Source: Nocardia uniformis NBRC 13702 (GTDB lineage: Bacteria > Actinomycetota > Actinomycetes > Mycobacteriales > Mycobacteriaceae). Taken from it: 64,000 bases of DNA. The stretch lies in contig NZ_BDCE01000090.1 in the NCBI RefSeq assembly GCF_001613345.1, positions 1 to 64,000 on the forward strand, read 5' to 3'. The translations under genes were made by a program, and so were the position numbers. Positions 27,465 to 36,973 of the stretch are shown one piece after another (within the stretch, counting starts at the first letter, position 1; the number at the start of each line of letters is the position of its first letter). Below the pieces are notes generated by a model. The model did not search any database. It was not told where the DNA came from and saw only the letters and a list, made by a program, of their open reading frames with translations.

Positions 27465-28592
27465 TCAGTGGGTGAAGAGCGGATCGGCGGGCAGGCGGCG
27501 GGAATCGCCCGCGACCGGCGTCGCGTAGTTGAAGTCGAACAGGCTCGAGGGTTCGGGATGCGGGCTGGCATCCGCGAATTCGACGGCGGCGGCGACCTCG
27601 GAGGCCACATCCTTGTCGATGTCGGCGGCCGAATCCTCGTTCAGCACACCGGCCTCCAGCAGGGCGGTATGCCAGCGCACGATCGGATCGTTCTCACGGG
27701 CGACCGAAACCGCCTCACTGGTGCGGTATTTCGCCGGATCCACCACGGAGTGACCCTTGAGCCGGTAGCTGACCGCCTCCAGCAGCGCGGGCCGACCCTC
27801 GCGCCGGGCGGTCTCGATGAGTTCGCTCGCCATATCGCGCACGGCCAGCACATCGGTGCCGTCGACCCGTTCCCCGCGCATGCGGTAGGAGGAGGCGCGC
27901 TTCCACAGATCCGGTTCGGCGGAGGACTTTTCGACCGTCGTTCCCATGCCGGTCTGGTTGTTGATCACCAGGAATACGATCGGCAGGTTCCACAGCGCGG
28001 CGATATTCAGCGATTCGTGGAAAGCGCCGATATTGGTGGTGCCCTCCCCCATCTGGCAGATCACCACCTCGTCACCGCCGCGGTAGTCGATGGCCAGTGC
28101 CGCACCGACCGCGAGGGGAACCTGCCCACCGACAATGGCGTATCCGCCGAGCATGCGAGTCGCGGTGTCGTACATGTGCATCGAGCCGCCCCAGCCCTTG
28201 GAGGTGCCCGTGGAGCGTCCGTACAGTTCGGCCATGACGCGGCCGGGCTCGATACCCTTGGCGAGCGCGTAGCCGTGTTCGCGGTAGTTGGTGAACAGGT
28301 AGTCGGTGGGTCGCATGGCCGCGCCCATGCCGATGACGGTCGCCTCCTCGCCGAGGTTGAGGTGGCAGTAGCCGCCGATCTTGGCCTGCTGGTAGCTCTG
28401 CGCGGTCCGCTCCTCGAAGCGGCGCACGAACAGCATGTCGCGGTACAGGCCGCGCAGGGTGTCGGGATCTTCCGCGGCGATCCGGGTTTCGATGGAGTCG
28501 GCAGCGATCGGGTCGCTGCCCGGGGTCTCGATGGTCCGGGCCGGGCGTGTCGCCTTGCGGGCGGACTTGCGGGGTGCGGTGCTGGTGGTCAC
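27465..28592 (-). CDS. pdhA: 2-oxo-acid dehydrogenase E1 alpha subunit
   Basis: 375 residues with a basic N-terminal extension of about 35 residues. The thiamine diphosphate motif is MGEGTTNIGAFHESLNIAA ending in INN (about 165-200), and the phosphorylation-loop region YRMRGERVDGTD and the C-terminal YRLKGHSVVDP segment follow. GAGGAG lies 7 bases before the GTG at 28592. It should decarboxylate the 2-oxo acid and reductively acylate E2. Acetoin dehydrogenase is the main alternative assignment. Confidence 0.92.
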   Translation of the reverse strand: MTTSTAPRKSARKATRPARTIETPGSDPIAADSIETRIAAEDPDTLRGLYRDMLFVRRFEERTAQSYQQAKIGGYCHLNLGEEATVIGMGAAMRPTDYLFTNYREHGYALAKGIEPGRVMAELYGRSTGTSKGWGGSMHMYDTATRMLGGYAIVGGQVPLAVGAALAIDYRGGDEVVICQMGEGTTNIGAFHESLNIAALWNLPIVFLVINNQTGMGTTVEKSSAEPDLWKRASSYRMRGERVDGTDVLAVRDMASELIETARREGRPALLEAVSYRLKGHSVVDPAKYRTSEAVSVARENDPIVRWHTALLEAGVLNEDSAADIDKDVASEVAAAVEFADASPHPEPSSLFDFNYATPVAGDSRRLPADPLFTH

Positions 28593-28603
28593 GAGGGGTC
28601 TCC

Positions 28604-30061
28604 TCAACGCTTCCGGGGCGGGGCGATGTGTACCGGCAGGCCGAGCCCGGTCAGGGCCGCCTCCATGCCGATCTCGCCGAGGGTGGGGTGGGCGTGGATC
28701 GTGTCGGCGAGCTCCTCGAGGGTCGCCTCGAGGGAAATCGCCAGTGCGCCTTCGGTAATCAGGTCACTCGCCGACGGGCCGATGATGTGCACGCCGAGCA
28801 CCTCTTTATGCTTTTGTCCCGCGACGATCTTCATGAATCCCTCGGGAGCGCCGAAGGACTTCGCGCGACCCAGGGCCGCGAACGGGAACTTGGCGGTGAT
28901 CACCTGGTGTCCGGCGGCGCGGGCGGCGTCCTCGGTGAGGCCGACACTGGCGATTTCAGGGTGCGTGAAGGTCGCGGCCGGGATCACGGCGTAGTCGATG
29001 TGGGCCTCATGACCGGCGATGACATCGGCAGCGGTCAGGCCCTGATGCGAAGCCACATGCGCGAGCAGTGCTTTACCGGTGACATCACCGATGGCGTAGA
29101 CGTGTTCGACATTGGTGCGCAGTTGGTCATCGACGGGGATGAAACCTCGTGCGTCCGCGCCGATTCCGGCGGCGTCCAAGCCGAGGTCGGCAGTGTTCGG
29201 GCGGCGGCCCACACCGACCAGCACCACATCGGCATCGAGCCCGCGCGCCTTCGGTCCGCCGACGCTCACCCGTAGGCCATCGTCGGCCCGCGCGATGCCG
29301 GTGACGGTCGAACCGGTCAGCACGGTGATCCCGTGCGTGCCGAACGAGCGACCCAGGGCGACGCCGATCTCCTTGTCCTCCAAGGGAACCAGGCGATCCT
29401 GCATCTCGACGACGGTAACCTCGCTACCGAAGGTGGCGAATAGGCTGGCCCATTCCGCACCGACCGCGCTGCCGCCGATCACTACCAGTCGCTTGGGCAC
29501 CTCGGTCAGGCCGAACGCGCCATCGGAGGTGACGACCCCTGGTAGATCCGCGCCTGGAACGGGCAGCACGGCAGGGACCGATCCGGTCGCGACAATCACG
29601 TCGGTCGCACTGATCGTGCGGGTGGCGACGGCGGTCGGTGCCGCGGCATAGCGGGGCCCACCGGGGAAGATCGGTGACGTGCCCGCTTCGAACACCTCGA
29701 CGGTGGTCGGACCGGTGAACCGCGCATGTCCCTCGACCACGGTGACGCCATTGGCCTTCAGCAGGCCCGCGACGCCATCGGTGAGTTCCTTGACGATGCC
29801 GTCCTTGCGTTGACGCACCGCGGCGAAGTCGAAGCGGACGCTCTCGGCGTGGATACCGAAATCAGCTGCGTCCTTGACGGTCTGGAAGATCTCGGCGGAC
29901 CGCAGCATGGCCTTGGTCGGAATGCAGCCCCAATTCAGGCAGACCCCACCGGGTCGCTCCTTCTCGACCAGGCCGACCCGCAGCCCACGCTGGGCGGCGC
30001 GAATGGCCGCGACGTACCCGCCGGGTCCACCGCCCACCACCAGAAGATCGAAATCCGGCAC
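28604..30061 (-). CDS. lpdA: dihydrolipoyl dehydrogenase (E3)
   Basis: 485 residues. FAD motif VVGGGPGGYVAAIRAAQ, redox-active disulphide GGVCLNWGCIPTK (Cys pair near 44-49), NAD motif VIGGSAVGAEWASLF, second FAD motif YAIGDVTGKALLAH and the C-terminal catalytic HAHPTLGE are all intact. It leads the operon and reoxidises the lipoyl groups of E2. Confidence 0.96.
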   Translation of the reverse strand: MPDFDLLVVGGGPGGYVAAIRAAQRGLRVGLVEKERPGGVCLNWGCIPTKAMLRSAEIFQTVKDAADFGIHAESVRFDFAAVRQRKDGIVKELTDGVAGLLKANGVTVVEGHARFTGPTTVEVFEAGTSPIFPGGPRYAAAPTAVATRTISATDVIVATGSVPAVLPVPGADLPGVVTSDGAFGLTEVPKRLVVIGGSAVGAEWASLFATFGSEVTVVEMQDRLVPLEDKEIGVALGRSFGTHGITVLTGSTVTGIARADDGLRVSVGGPKARGLDADVVLVGVGRRPNTADLGLDAAGIGADARGFIPVDDQLRTNVEHVYAIGDVTGKALLAHVASHQGLTAADVIAGHEAHIDYAVIPAATFTHPEIASVGLTEDAARAAGHQVITAKFPFAALGRAKSFGAPEGFMKIVAGQKHKEVLGVHIIGPSASDLITEGALAISLEATLEELADTIHAHPTLGEIGMEAALTGLGLPVHIAPPRKR

Positions 30062-30129
30062 TCGTGGTGCTCCTCATCCTCGAATGAAACCAACCCACCT
30101 CGGTTGGAGTGCGGGTCATGCATTCGAGT

Positions 30130-30187
30130 TTTGTGGCGACCTGATGCACAAACAATGACCTCGAAGTCCAGTAGTCCAGGCCACAAA
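30130..30187. promoter_or_regulatory. inverted TTTGTG/CACAAA motifs upstream of the dehydrogenase operon
   Basis: TTTGTG (30130-30135) and CACAAA (30147-30152) form an inverted pair with an 11-base spacer, and a third CACAAA is at 30182-30187. They lie between the PucR stop and the E3 start. Binding by the adjacent PucR protein is an inference. Confidence 0.35.
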
Positions 30188-30210
30188 CTGGGCGCTGCGC
30201 CCAATCCCGG

Positions 30211-31437
30211 TCAGGCGGGACCCGGTTCCCGGTCGTGTCGGTCGTGGGCTGATCGACCGAGTTCGAGTGCGGCCAACGCGAGGGAGAGCTCCAGATAGGA
30301 GCGCTGCCCCTCCAGCGGACGACCGAGCAGGGTGCTGATGCGCTGCAACCGATTGATGACGGTATTGCGATGGCAGTGCAGGCGCGGCGCGGCATTGGCC
30401 GCCGAGCAGTTCTCGGCCAGCCACACGCTCAGGGTGCGCAGCAGAACGTCGCGCTCTTTGATCGGCAGTTCGAGGACCGGCCCGAGAGCGTGCGTCACCA
30501 GGAGTTGGGTCAGGTCGGTCGACCGCAGCAATAGCGCTTCGGGATAGCAGTCGTCGAGCGAAACCAGCACCCCTACAGCATCATCCGGCACCGTATCGAG
30601 CGCGAGCAGCGCCAGAGTATGTGCGGTATCGATCTCCGCCAGTCCAGCGGCGACGGGTGAGACCGCCGCCCGCCCACGCACCTGCGGCCGCAGCCGTCGC
30701 AGGGCAGGTTCGGCCTTTCGATGTTCCAGCGCCACCAGCCCGACCGTCGAGTCCGCTCGATCGTGCCACGCCGACCGAATGCCCATGGCAGCCAATACCG
30801 TTTCCGATCCCGTGTGCATCGGATGCGCCACACCGCGCGCCACCACCACGAGATAGCCCCCGTGCACCGGCAGATTCAACTCCCGCGCCGCCCGCGCCGC
30901 GAACAGCGCGTCGTGCGCCCGCCCGGCAAGGACATCCTCGATCAGCCCGTGCCGACGTCGTTCGTCTCGCCGCACCCGATCCAGTTCGGTATTGCGATAC
31001 GAGGTGACCAGCGCCGACGACATCCCGTCGATGACCGCCCACATGGTCGTCCCGGTCTCCCGGAACGCCGCGGGCGGCGCGTCCTCGGCCTTGTCGAGCA
31101 GTGCCTCCCACACAATCCGCCCACCGAGCCGGAAGGTCCGCAACATGGCTTCCAGGGGCACCCCCTGCTCCGCGCGCAACTCACCGATCGACGCGGCCAC
31201 ATCATCGCGCTCGGCCCCCACACCCTGCGCACCCAGCAGCTCCACGACCCGCGTGAGGAACCGCTGGCAGCCATCCCGCAGGTCCGCGCGGGTCACCGCC
31301 GAGTAGTCGGTCCATTCCGGGTTATCGGTGAAGACGGCCGCCATCAACCGCTGGGTCAGTTCGGGAATCTCATTCCGGAGCGCCGTGGCCAGTTCCGGTG
31401 AGTTGGCCACGGGCTCGCCGTTCTGCGGTGCCGCCAC
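30211..31437 (-). CDS. PucR-family transcriptional regulator
   Basis: 408 residues. The C-terminal PucR HTH_30 domain is seen as LAENCSAANAAPRLHCHRNTVINRLQRISTLLG. The N-terminal part fits the GGDEF-like/RsbRD N-terminal region common in actinobacterial PucR-type regulators (for example GTTMWAVIDGMSSALV). It sits directly upstream of the dehydrogenase operon on the same strand, 149 bases from E3, and likely controls it or itself. Confidence 0.88.
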   Translation of the reverse strand: MAAPQNGEPVANSPELATALRNEIPELTQRLMAAVFTDNPEWTDYSAVTRADLRDGCQRFLTRVVELLGAQGVGAERDDVAASIGELRAEQGVPLEAMLRTFRLGGRIVWEALLDKAEDAPPAAFRETGTTMWAVIDGMSSALVTSYRNTELDRVRRDERRRHGLIEDVLAGRAHDALFAARAARELNLPVHGGYLVVVARGVAHPMHTGSETVLAAMGIRSAWHDRADSTVGLVALEHRKAEPALRRLRPQVRGRAAVSPVAAGLAEIDTAHTLALLALDTVPDDAVGVLVSLDDCYPEALLLRSTDLTQLLVTHALGPVLELPIKERDVLLRTLSVWLAENCSAANAAPRLHCHRNTVINRLQRISTLLGRPLEGQRSYLELSLALAALELGRSAHDRHDREPGPA

Positions 31438-31499
31438 ATCGGCCCACGTTACGCCGGGCGTGCCAGGGCTCTCACAACGCCGACGATCCGCGACTGCGG

Positions 31500-31665
31500 C
31501 GTGGGCACGGTCGCGGCCCGCGGCGCCTGGTCCTCGGGTTGATCGGCGAGCTGGAAGCCATCGACCGCAAGACCAAAACCGCGGACAAGGAACCGCGCCA
31601 AATCATCGCCGAACGCGATTCCACGCCGAACGACCTCAACGGCATCGGATCATCTTCCGCAGCGG
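31500..31665 (+). pseudogene. IS110-family transposase fragment
   Basis: In one plus frame the sequence reads RRLVLGLIGELEAIDRK, then an AERDST...DLNGIG stretch. This is the linker region before the helix-hairpin-helix of IS110 transposases (usually RGST.MDLHGIGPSGAARLL). Neither the DEDD N-terminus nor the catalytic Ser domain is present, and the match fades after about 55 codons. It fills most of the roughly 300-base gap between the PucR and peptidase genes. Confidence 0.6.
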
Positions 31666-31735
31666 CAAGGTGCAAGCGAACAGTCCATGTGTCGGGGCCG
31701 AACCCTGCATCGACCGGCGCGTCGATCCGAACCGG

Positions 31736-33634
31736 TCAGTCGGTCCCTCCGCTGTGGTCGTCCCGCCCACCCAGGTGCCGGGCGAGGAAGCGCTCGACCG
31801 TACCGAACATATCGACCTGATTTTCCGGGTTCACGAATCCATGGCCTTCGTTGTCCTTCAGCAGGTACTCGACCTCGACATCTCGATCTCGGAGAGCTTC
31901 GACGAGATTGTCGGATTCGGCGCGCACCACGCGAATATCGTTGGATCCCTGGATCACAAGCAGCGGGGTACGGATCTGATCCACTCGCGAGATCGGGGAA
32001 CGCGCGAACATATCGGCCTCCTGCTCGGGGTCGGCGGGGTCACCGACGAACAGGTGCCAGTTATTGGCGACGTGCGGTTTCGAGTATGCGGGGATGGTTC
32101 GCAGATAGGTGACGAGGTTCGACATTCCGCAGTAGTCGACCGCGGCGGCGAAGAGATCGGGGGTGAAGGTGACCCCGACGAGGGCGGCGTACCCGCCGTA
32201 GGAGCCACCGAAGATGGCGACGCGGTCCCGATCGGCATAACCCATGTCGATGGCCCAGGCCACGGCGTCGACAATGTCGTCGTGCATCGCTGCGGCGAAT
32301 TCACCGATGGCGGCTTTGACGAATGCCTTGCCGTACCCCGTCGAACCGCGAAAGTTCACATGTAGCACCGCGTATCCGCGGTTGGCGAGTAGCTGGGTGG
32401 CGGGGTAGAAATCCCAGCTGTCGCGGTACCACGGCCCACCGTGCAGGATCACGACCAGCGGTAGCCCGCTCGCTTCGATACCGACGGGCAAGGTCAGATA
32501 CGCCGGTATCCGCAGGCCGTCTCGGGCGGTGATCGATACCGGTCGCATCGGGGCCATCGATTCCGGATCCAGATGCCGGTACGGCCGGAACAGCAGTCGG
32601 CTCTCGCCGGTGCGGTGGTCGTAGTAGTAGGCGACGTCGGGGTCGCGGTCATGAGTGAAGGTGACGACCCAGCGCTGCCCGCTGCCATCGCAGGAAATAG
32701 CTCCCAGGTCACCGTCGGACAGCTGTTCCAGCTTCTGCAGAACCAGGGCGAAATGCGGGTCCAGAGCGTGGATTACCTGGCGTTCACCGAGATAGCGTGC
32801 CCCGAGTAGATTCCCGGTGCGCGGGTCGAGGATCAATGGTGCGGGGATGGCGGGTGAGACAGCGCCGCGGGTGTCGAGGTCGAAGGTGGGGTGGCTGTCG
32901 ACCTCGGACTCCGCGCCGGTGGTCAGATCGAGCCGGGCCAGCCGGGTGCGGTCGGTGCCGCGATTGGAGCCGATCCACACACCGGCCCCATCGGGTGTGA
33001 GCTGAACCGGCAGCACGCCGACCGGGTAGTCGCTGCCATCGAATACCGCGACGGGATGTGGTGCGCCGCCGTCCCACCGCGAGATCTCGATATCGCCGTT
33101 GTCGGTCAAACCGCGCGTGAATATCCGGCCGTCGGGACCGCACATCCAGTAGGTGACCCGACCGGGGTTCTCGGCGAGTACGGCAATATCGCCGGTCGCG
33201 ATGTCGATTTCGCACAGGTCGAAGGCCTCCACCTGCCGATTGTTCAAGTGCACCAGCGCTTTTCCGGGCCGATACGCGGGTAGCTCGAGCTGCATCGTCG
33301 TCGATCCGGGGAACGGCGTCAGATCGACCACCGTCGCGGCCGGGTCGTCCAGATCGACCCGGTACAGATGCCATTGCTCGTCACCGTCGCTGTCCTGGGT
33401 GTAGAGGAGCCAGCGCGGATCGTCGGTCCAATGGAAGCTGTGTACGCCGCGGTGGTGATCGGCGGTCACGCACCGCGGTTCCGCCCCCGAATCGATGTCC
33501 TCGATCCACACGTTGAGCCGGTTGCGCCAGGGGGCCAGGTAGGCGATCCGGGTGCCGTCCGGTGAAATGGCCGCACCCGTACGGTCCGGCGCTCGGAAGA
33601 ACTCCTCGACGGATATGTATTTCGGCAGTGCCAT
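31736..33634 (-). CDS. S9-family prolyl oligopeptidase-like serine peptidase
   Basis: 632 residues. An N-terminal seven-bladed beta-propeller-like region (about 1-370) is followed by an alpha/beta hydrolase domain with the nucleophile in GGSYGGYAA (near 460), an Asp in GSNDIRV (near 580) and a His in EGHGFVN (near 610). GGGAGGA lies before the ATG at 33634. No signal peptide is seen. It is divergent from a MerR gene, with which it shares a symmetric operator-promoter region. Confidence 0.93.
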   Translation of the reverse strand: MALPKYISVEEFFRAPDRTGAAISPDGTRIAYLAPWRNRLNVWIEDIDSGAEPRCVTADHHRGVHSFHWTDDPRWLLYTQDSDGDEQWHLYRVDLDDPAATVVDLTPFPGSTTMQLELPAYRPGKALVHLNNRQVEAFDLCEIDIATGDIAVLAENPGRVTYWMCGPDGRIFTRGLTDNGDIEISRWDGGAPHPVAVFDGSDYPVGVLPVQLTPDGAGVWIGSNRGTDRTRLARLDLTTGAESEVDSHPTFDLDTRGAVSPAIPAPLILDPRTGNLLGARYLGERQVIHALDPHFALVLQKLEQLSDGDLGAISCDGSGQRWVVTFTHDRDPDVAYYYDHRTGESRLLFRPYRHLDPESMAPMRPVSITARDGLRIPAYLTLPVGIEASGLPLVVILHGGPWYRDSWDFYPATQLLANRGYAVLHVNFRGSTGYGKAFVKAAIGEFAAAMHDDIVDAVAWAIDMGYADRDRVAIFGGSYGGYAALVGVTFTPDLFAAAVDYCGMSNLVTYLRTIPAYSKPHVANNWHLFVGDPADPEQEADMFARSPISRVDQIRTPLLVIQGSNDIRVVRAESDNLVEALRDRDVEVEYLLKDNEGHGFVNPENQVDMFGTVERFLARHLGGRDDHSGGTD

Positions 33635-33681
33635 GAAAATCCTCCCTCTGTGCGCGCGTCCGGGTGCGCGCGTCGGACGCC

Positions 33682-33769
33682 ACGACATCGTGTGCCGTAA
33701 CGGCACAGTCAAATGTCGACACGCCAGCCGCGCCACAGTTGACTGTGCCGTAACGGCACACCTGAGACT
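33682..33769. promoter_or_regulatory. mirror-image MerR-type promoter/operators between the peptidase and MerR genes
   Basis: The 15-base palindrome GTGCCGT-A-ACGGCAC occurs twice, at 33692-33706 and 33745-33759. Each copy directly follows a TTGACT -35 box facing its own gene: 33744 end on the plus strand (33739-33744) and 33712-33707 on the minus strand. Plausible -10 boxes follow after 19 bases (GAGACT at 33764-33769; TGTCGT on the minus strand at 33687-33682). A 19-base spacer filled by a palindrome is the classic arrangement of MerR-activated promoters. Confidence 0.75.
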
Positions 33770-33825
33770 GACAATCGAGTCGGCGCGACCCGCGCCGACG
33801 CCACCGCCCCCGAGGAGTGATCGTC

Positions 33826-34575
33826 ATGGCGTGGAGTACCCGTGAGCTCGCCGAACTCGCGGGCACCAGCCTGCGGACGGTCCGGCATTACCACGAGGTC
33901 GGCCTGCTCACCGAACCCGAGCGGGCCGCCAACGGGTACAAGCGCTACGGCGTGGCTCACCTGCTGCGGTTGCTGCACATCAAACGACTGACACATCTGG
34001 GATTTTCGCTGTCCCAGATCGCCGCCATGGGGGCCGCCGACGAACATCCGGAACAGGCGTTGCGTGAGCTGGACGCCGAGTTGGTCGCCACCATCGAACG
34101 GTTGCAACGGGCCCGCGCCGATATCGCGCTGCTCCTACAACATCACGCGACACCGACCGACCTACCGCCCGAGATGGCTCTGGCCACCGCGGCGACCGAT
34201 CTCTCCGACGCCGACCGCGCGTTTCTCACCGTCGCGACCAGGGTGCTCAGCCCCACCGCACTCGACGCCTATACCGAACTGCTGCGGGATCCCGACGCGA
34301 TACCGGCGGGCTCGGAGTTGGACCGCCTGCCCGCTGATGCCGACGAACGCACCCGCGCCGAATTGGCCGACCGCCTGTTTCCCCAGATACGCGATCAGTT
34401 CGCCGAACATCCCGGTCTGTCGGATCGCGGTGATACATCCGGCAGCGCGCGACGCGCGAATCAGACCATGGCACTGGCGGCGGCGGAACTCTACAATCCG
34501 GCACAGCTCGACGTCATGCGGCGTATAGGCCGCAGGTTCCAGGAGTCGCAGGACGACCCCGACGCGCGGCCGTGA
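33826..34575 (+). CDS. MerR-family transcriptional regulator
   Basis: 249 residues. The winged HTH is ELAELAGTSLRTVRHYHEVGLL at the N-terminus, with the NGYKRYG wing and a coiled-coil at about 75-115. The C-terminal ~130 residues resemble the TipAS-like or unclassified effector domain found in actinobacterial MerR proteins. GAGGAG precedes the ATG at 33826. It probably controls itself and the divergent S9 peptidase. Confidence 0.9.
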   Translation: MAWSTRELAELAGTSLRTVRHYHEVGLLTEPERAANGYKRYGVAHLLRLLHIKRLTHLGFSLSQIAAMGAADEHPEQALRELDAELVATIERLQRARADIALLLQHHATPTDLPPEMALATAATDLSDADRAFLTVATRVLSPTALDAYTELLRDPDAIPAGSELDRLPADADERTRAELADRLFPQIRDQFAEHPGLSDRGDTSGSARRANQTMALAAAELYNPAQLDVMRRIGRRFQESQDDPDARP

Positions 34576-34627
34576 CACCATCCCACGCGACAGCAGGGCT
34601 TCGACTTCGCTCGCAGATCCGCCGCAC

Positions 34628-34647
34628 CACCGGGTTCAGGCCCGGTG
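34628..34647 (+). terminator. hairpin downstream of the MerR gene
   Basis: A perfect 7-base stem CACCGGG / CCCGGTG with a 6-base loop lies 53 bases after the stop. No T-run follows. The remaining ~290 bases up to the glycosyltransferase start show no convincing gene. Confidence 0.4.
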
Positions 34648-34940
34648 ACCGACAGCCGTAGCCGCGCCTCACATAGGTTCGAAAGCCGAAGCGCACTGTA
34701 TTTCCGGACCCGTCGGGCCGTCGGGTGCAGTCCAGGGCTGGGTATTGATCGAGCCCGTCGGCCGATCAAATAGCTGACACCCACGATGCAATCCCAGGCA
34801 GTGGCAAACCAACCGCTATCGTCGGGTGCGGTCGCAGGCAGGGGTTCGGGAAGCTGCGGCAGCCCGGGAGGACCCGGTGAATTCTTTTGTCCAAAGCCAG
34901 CTCGTGGGCGCTGTGGCCGGTGCCGTCTCGCTGTATACGG

Positions 34941-36926
34941 ATGGAGGCTCGGTTGTCGTTATCGTTATTGCCGCCTGCGGCGGGGCACGACCGCGGCGTC
35001 AGTGTTTCGCTGTCGCTGCCGGTTGCGGGATCGGATGCCGATATCGGCGCTGCCGCGTTTCGACTCGGACGAGCGCGGAATGCCGTGCTGCTCGGCTCGA
35101 TCACGGTGACCGCGGCGGCATTCGCGGTGGGTGGGTGGCAGCGGCGCTGGGTCTCCGATGACGGGTTGATCGTGCTGCGTACGGTGCGAAACCTGTTGGC
35201 GGGCAATGGGCCGGTATTCAACGCTGACGAGCGTGTCGAAACCAATACCAGCGCCGCGTGGACTTATCTGGTGTGGTTCTTCGGCTGGGCGACCCAGGCA
35301 CGGCTGGAGTATGTCGTGCTCGGGCTGACGCTGAGCCTGTCCGTGGTGGCGATAGCCGTCGCGATGCTGGGGGCGGCGCGACTATGGGGCGGCCCGGTGG
35401 CGTCACTGTTGCTTCCCGCCGGAGCGGTCGTCTACGTCGCGCTGCCACCCGCGGCGGACTACGTCACCTCCGGCTTGGAGAACGGCCTGGTCATCTGCTG
35501 GCTCGCCGTGCTGTGGTACTCACTCATCCGATGGTCACAGGCCGACCGGGTACGGCCGGGATGGTTTGTCGCGCTGCTGGTGTGGGCCGGGTTGGCCCCG
35601 CTCGTACGCCCGGAGCTCACGGTGATCTGCGGGGCGGCCCTGCTCGTACTTATTTGTGCGCCGGTGCCGCGAACTCGATTGCGCCCATGGGTCTTCCGAC
35701 TATCCGCGGGCACTGCCGCCGGTGTGGCTCCGCTCGGATATCAGATTTGGCGGATGGGGTACTACGGTCTCCCCTACCCGAATACCGCGGTCGCCAAGGA
35801 TGCCGGTGGCGCGAAGTGGCAGCAGGGCTGGATCTACCTGTGGGATCTGGTGGGGCCGTATCGGCTGTGGGTGCCGCTGCTGATAGTGGCCGCCGCCGCG
35901 GTGCTGATCCGGCATCGGCGCGACCGGCTGATCGATGCGGACAGACCAGATGACCGAGCTGGGCAGCGAATCTGTCTACGCCGCAGTAGGTTACGGTCCC
36001 CGGCTGCTGTGGTCGCGGTCATGGTCGGCGGCGGCCTGGTACTCACCGTGTACGAGATCCGCGTCGGCGGGGATTTCATGCACGGCCGCATGCTGCTGCC
36101 GCCATTGTTCTGCCTGTTGCTTCCGGTGATGGTGCTGCCGGTGCGGCTGCCCAGCTCCGCAAGACTGTCCGGAAAGTCCGGAATACGCGCCGTCCCAGGG
36201 GTTTCCCTGGTGACGATCGCGGCCCTGCTCGGCATCGCGGGGTGGGCGGTGACCGCCGCGCATATCACCGCCATTACCGAGGGCACCGATATCCGCGCGA
36301 ACGGCATTGTCGACGAACGCATCTACTACGTGCTCGGCACCGGTCACGATCACCCCATCCGCGCCGAGGACTACCTGGACTTTCCGCGTATGCGGCCCAT
36401 GCTCCGGGATATCGCCGACACCCCTCGCGGCGGATTGCTGGTCAGCCTGCCCGACCAGACGTACTGGTATGTCGTGCCGCCGCCCGAGCCCGTCCACGAG
36501 GACGGGGCCGGGCACACGGTGTTCTTCCTGAACCTCGGAATGACGAGTATGAACCTGCCGTTGGATGTGCGCGTCATCGATCCGGTGGGATTGGCCTATC
36601 CGTTGGCGGCGCACTCCGATCGACTGACCGACGGGCGTATCGGACACGATAAGAACCTGGGAATCAGCTGGGTGGTGGCCGACGCCGGGGTGGTCGATCG
36701 GCATCCCTGGCTGGCCGCGCACATCGACGAGCGATCGGTGCGGCAGGCGCGAACGGCCATGTCCTGCCCGGCGATTCAGGATCTGCTGGCCTCCTCGCGC
36801 GCGCCGCTGACCGTCACTCGATTCCGGCGCAATATCGTGCAGGCCCTCACCTTCGCGGAAACCCGCATCGATCGCATTCCCGCCTACGAGATCGCGCGCT
36901 GCCGACTCCAGCCACCACCGAACTGA
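34941..36926 (+). CDS. aftB: terminal beta-(1->2)-arabinofuranosyltransferase, AftB-like membrane protein
   Basis: About 661 residues. A GT-C membrane glycosyltransferase: about ten hydrophobic segments in the first 420 residues, a conserved first-loop acidic pair in WVSDDGLIVLRTVRNLL, then GNGPVFN and ERVETNTS, and a C-terminal soluble domain of about 230 residues. This pattern matches AftB (Rv3805c type), which adds the terminal arabinose in arabinogalactan and lipoarabinomannan from decaprenyl-phosphoarabinose. The start is uncertain: I take the ATG at 34941; a TTG at 34887 is in frame. Confidence 0.82.
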   Translation: MEARLSLSLLPPAAGHDRGVSVSLSLPVAGSDADIGAAAFRLGRARNAVLLGSITVTAAAFAVGGWQRRWVSDDGLIVLRTVRNLLAGNGPVFNADERVETNTSAAWTYLVWFFGWATQARLEYVVLGLTLSLSVVAIAVAMLGAARLWGGPVASLLLPAGAVVYVALPPAADYVTSGLENGLVICWLAVLWYSLIRWSQADRVRPGWFVALLVWAGLAPLVRPELTVICGAALLVLICAPVPRTRLRPWVFRLSAGTAAGVAPLGYQIWRMGYYGLPYPNTAVAKDAGGAKWQQGWIYLWDLVGPYRLWVPLLIVAAAAVLIRHRRDRLIDADRPDDRAGQRICLRRSRLRSPAAVVAVMVGGGLVLTVYEIRVGGDFMHGRMLLPPLFCLLLPVMVLPVRLPSSARLSGKSGIRAVPGVSLVTIAALLGIAGWAVTAAHITAITEGTDIRANGIVDERIYYVLGTGHDHPIRAEDYLDFPRMRPMLRDIADTPRGGLLVSLPDQTYWYVVPPPEPVHEDGAGHTVFFLNLGMTSMNLPLDVRVIDPVGLAYPLAAHSDRLTDGRIGHDKNLGISWVVADAGVVDRHPWLAAHIDERSVRQARTAMSCPAIQDLLASSRAPLTVTRFRRNIVQALTFAETRIDRIPAYEIARCRLQPPPN

Positions 36927-36973
36927 CCCGTTCCGCACCGCTCACTCGACACAGGCGAGGACCGAGATCGGCA

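Noticed and set aside
27444..28994. 516-codon plus-strand frame
   Set aside because: Antisense of E1 alpha and E3; no recognisable motifs.
31328..32365. 345-codon plus-strand frame crossing the IS110 remnant
   Set aside because: Most of it is antisense to the S9 peptidase catalytic domain; only the short IS110-like stretch in a different frame is meaningful.
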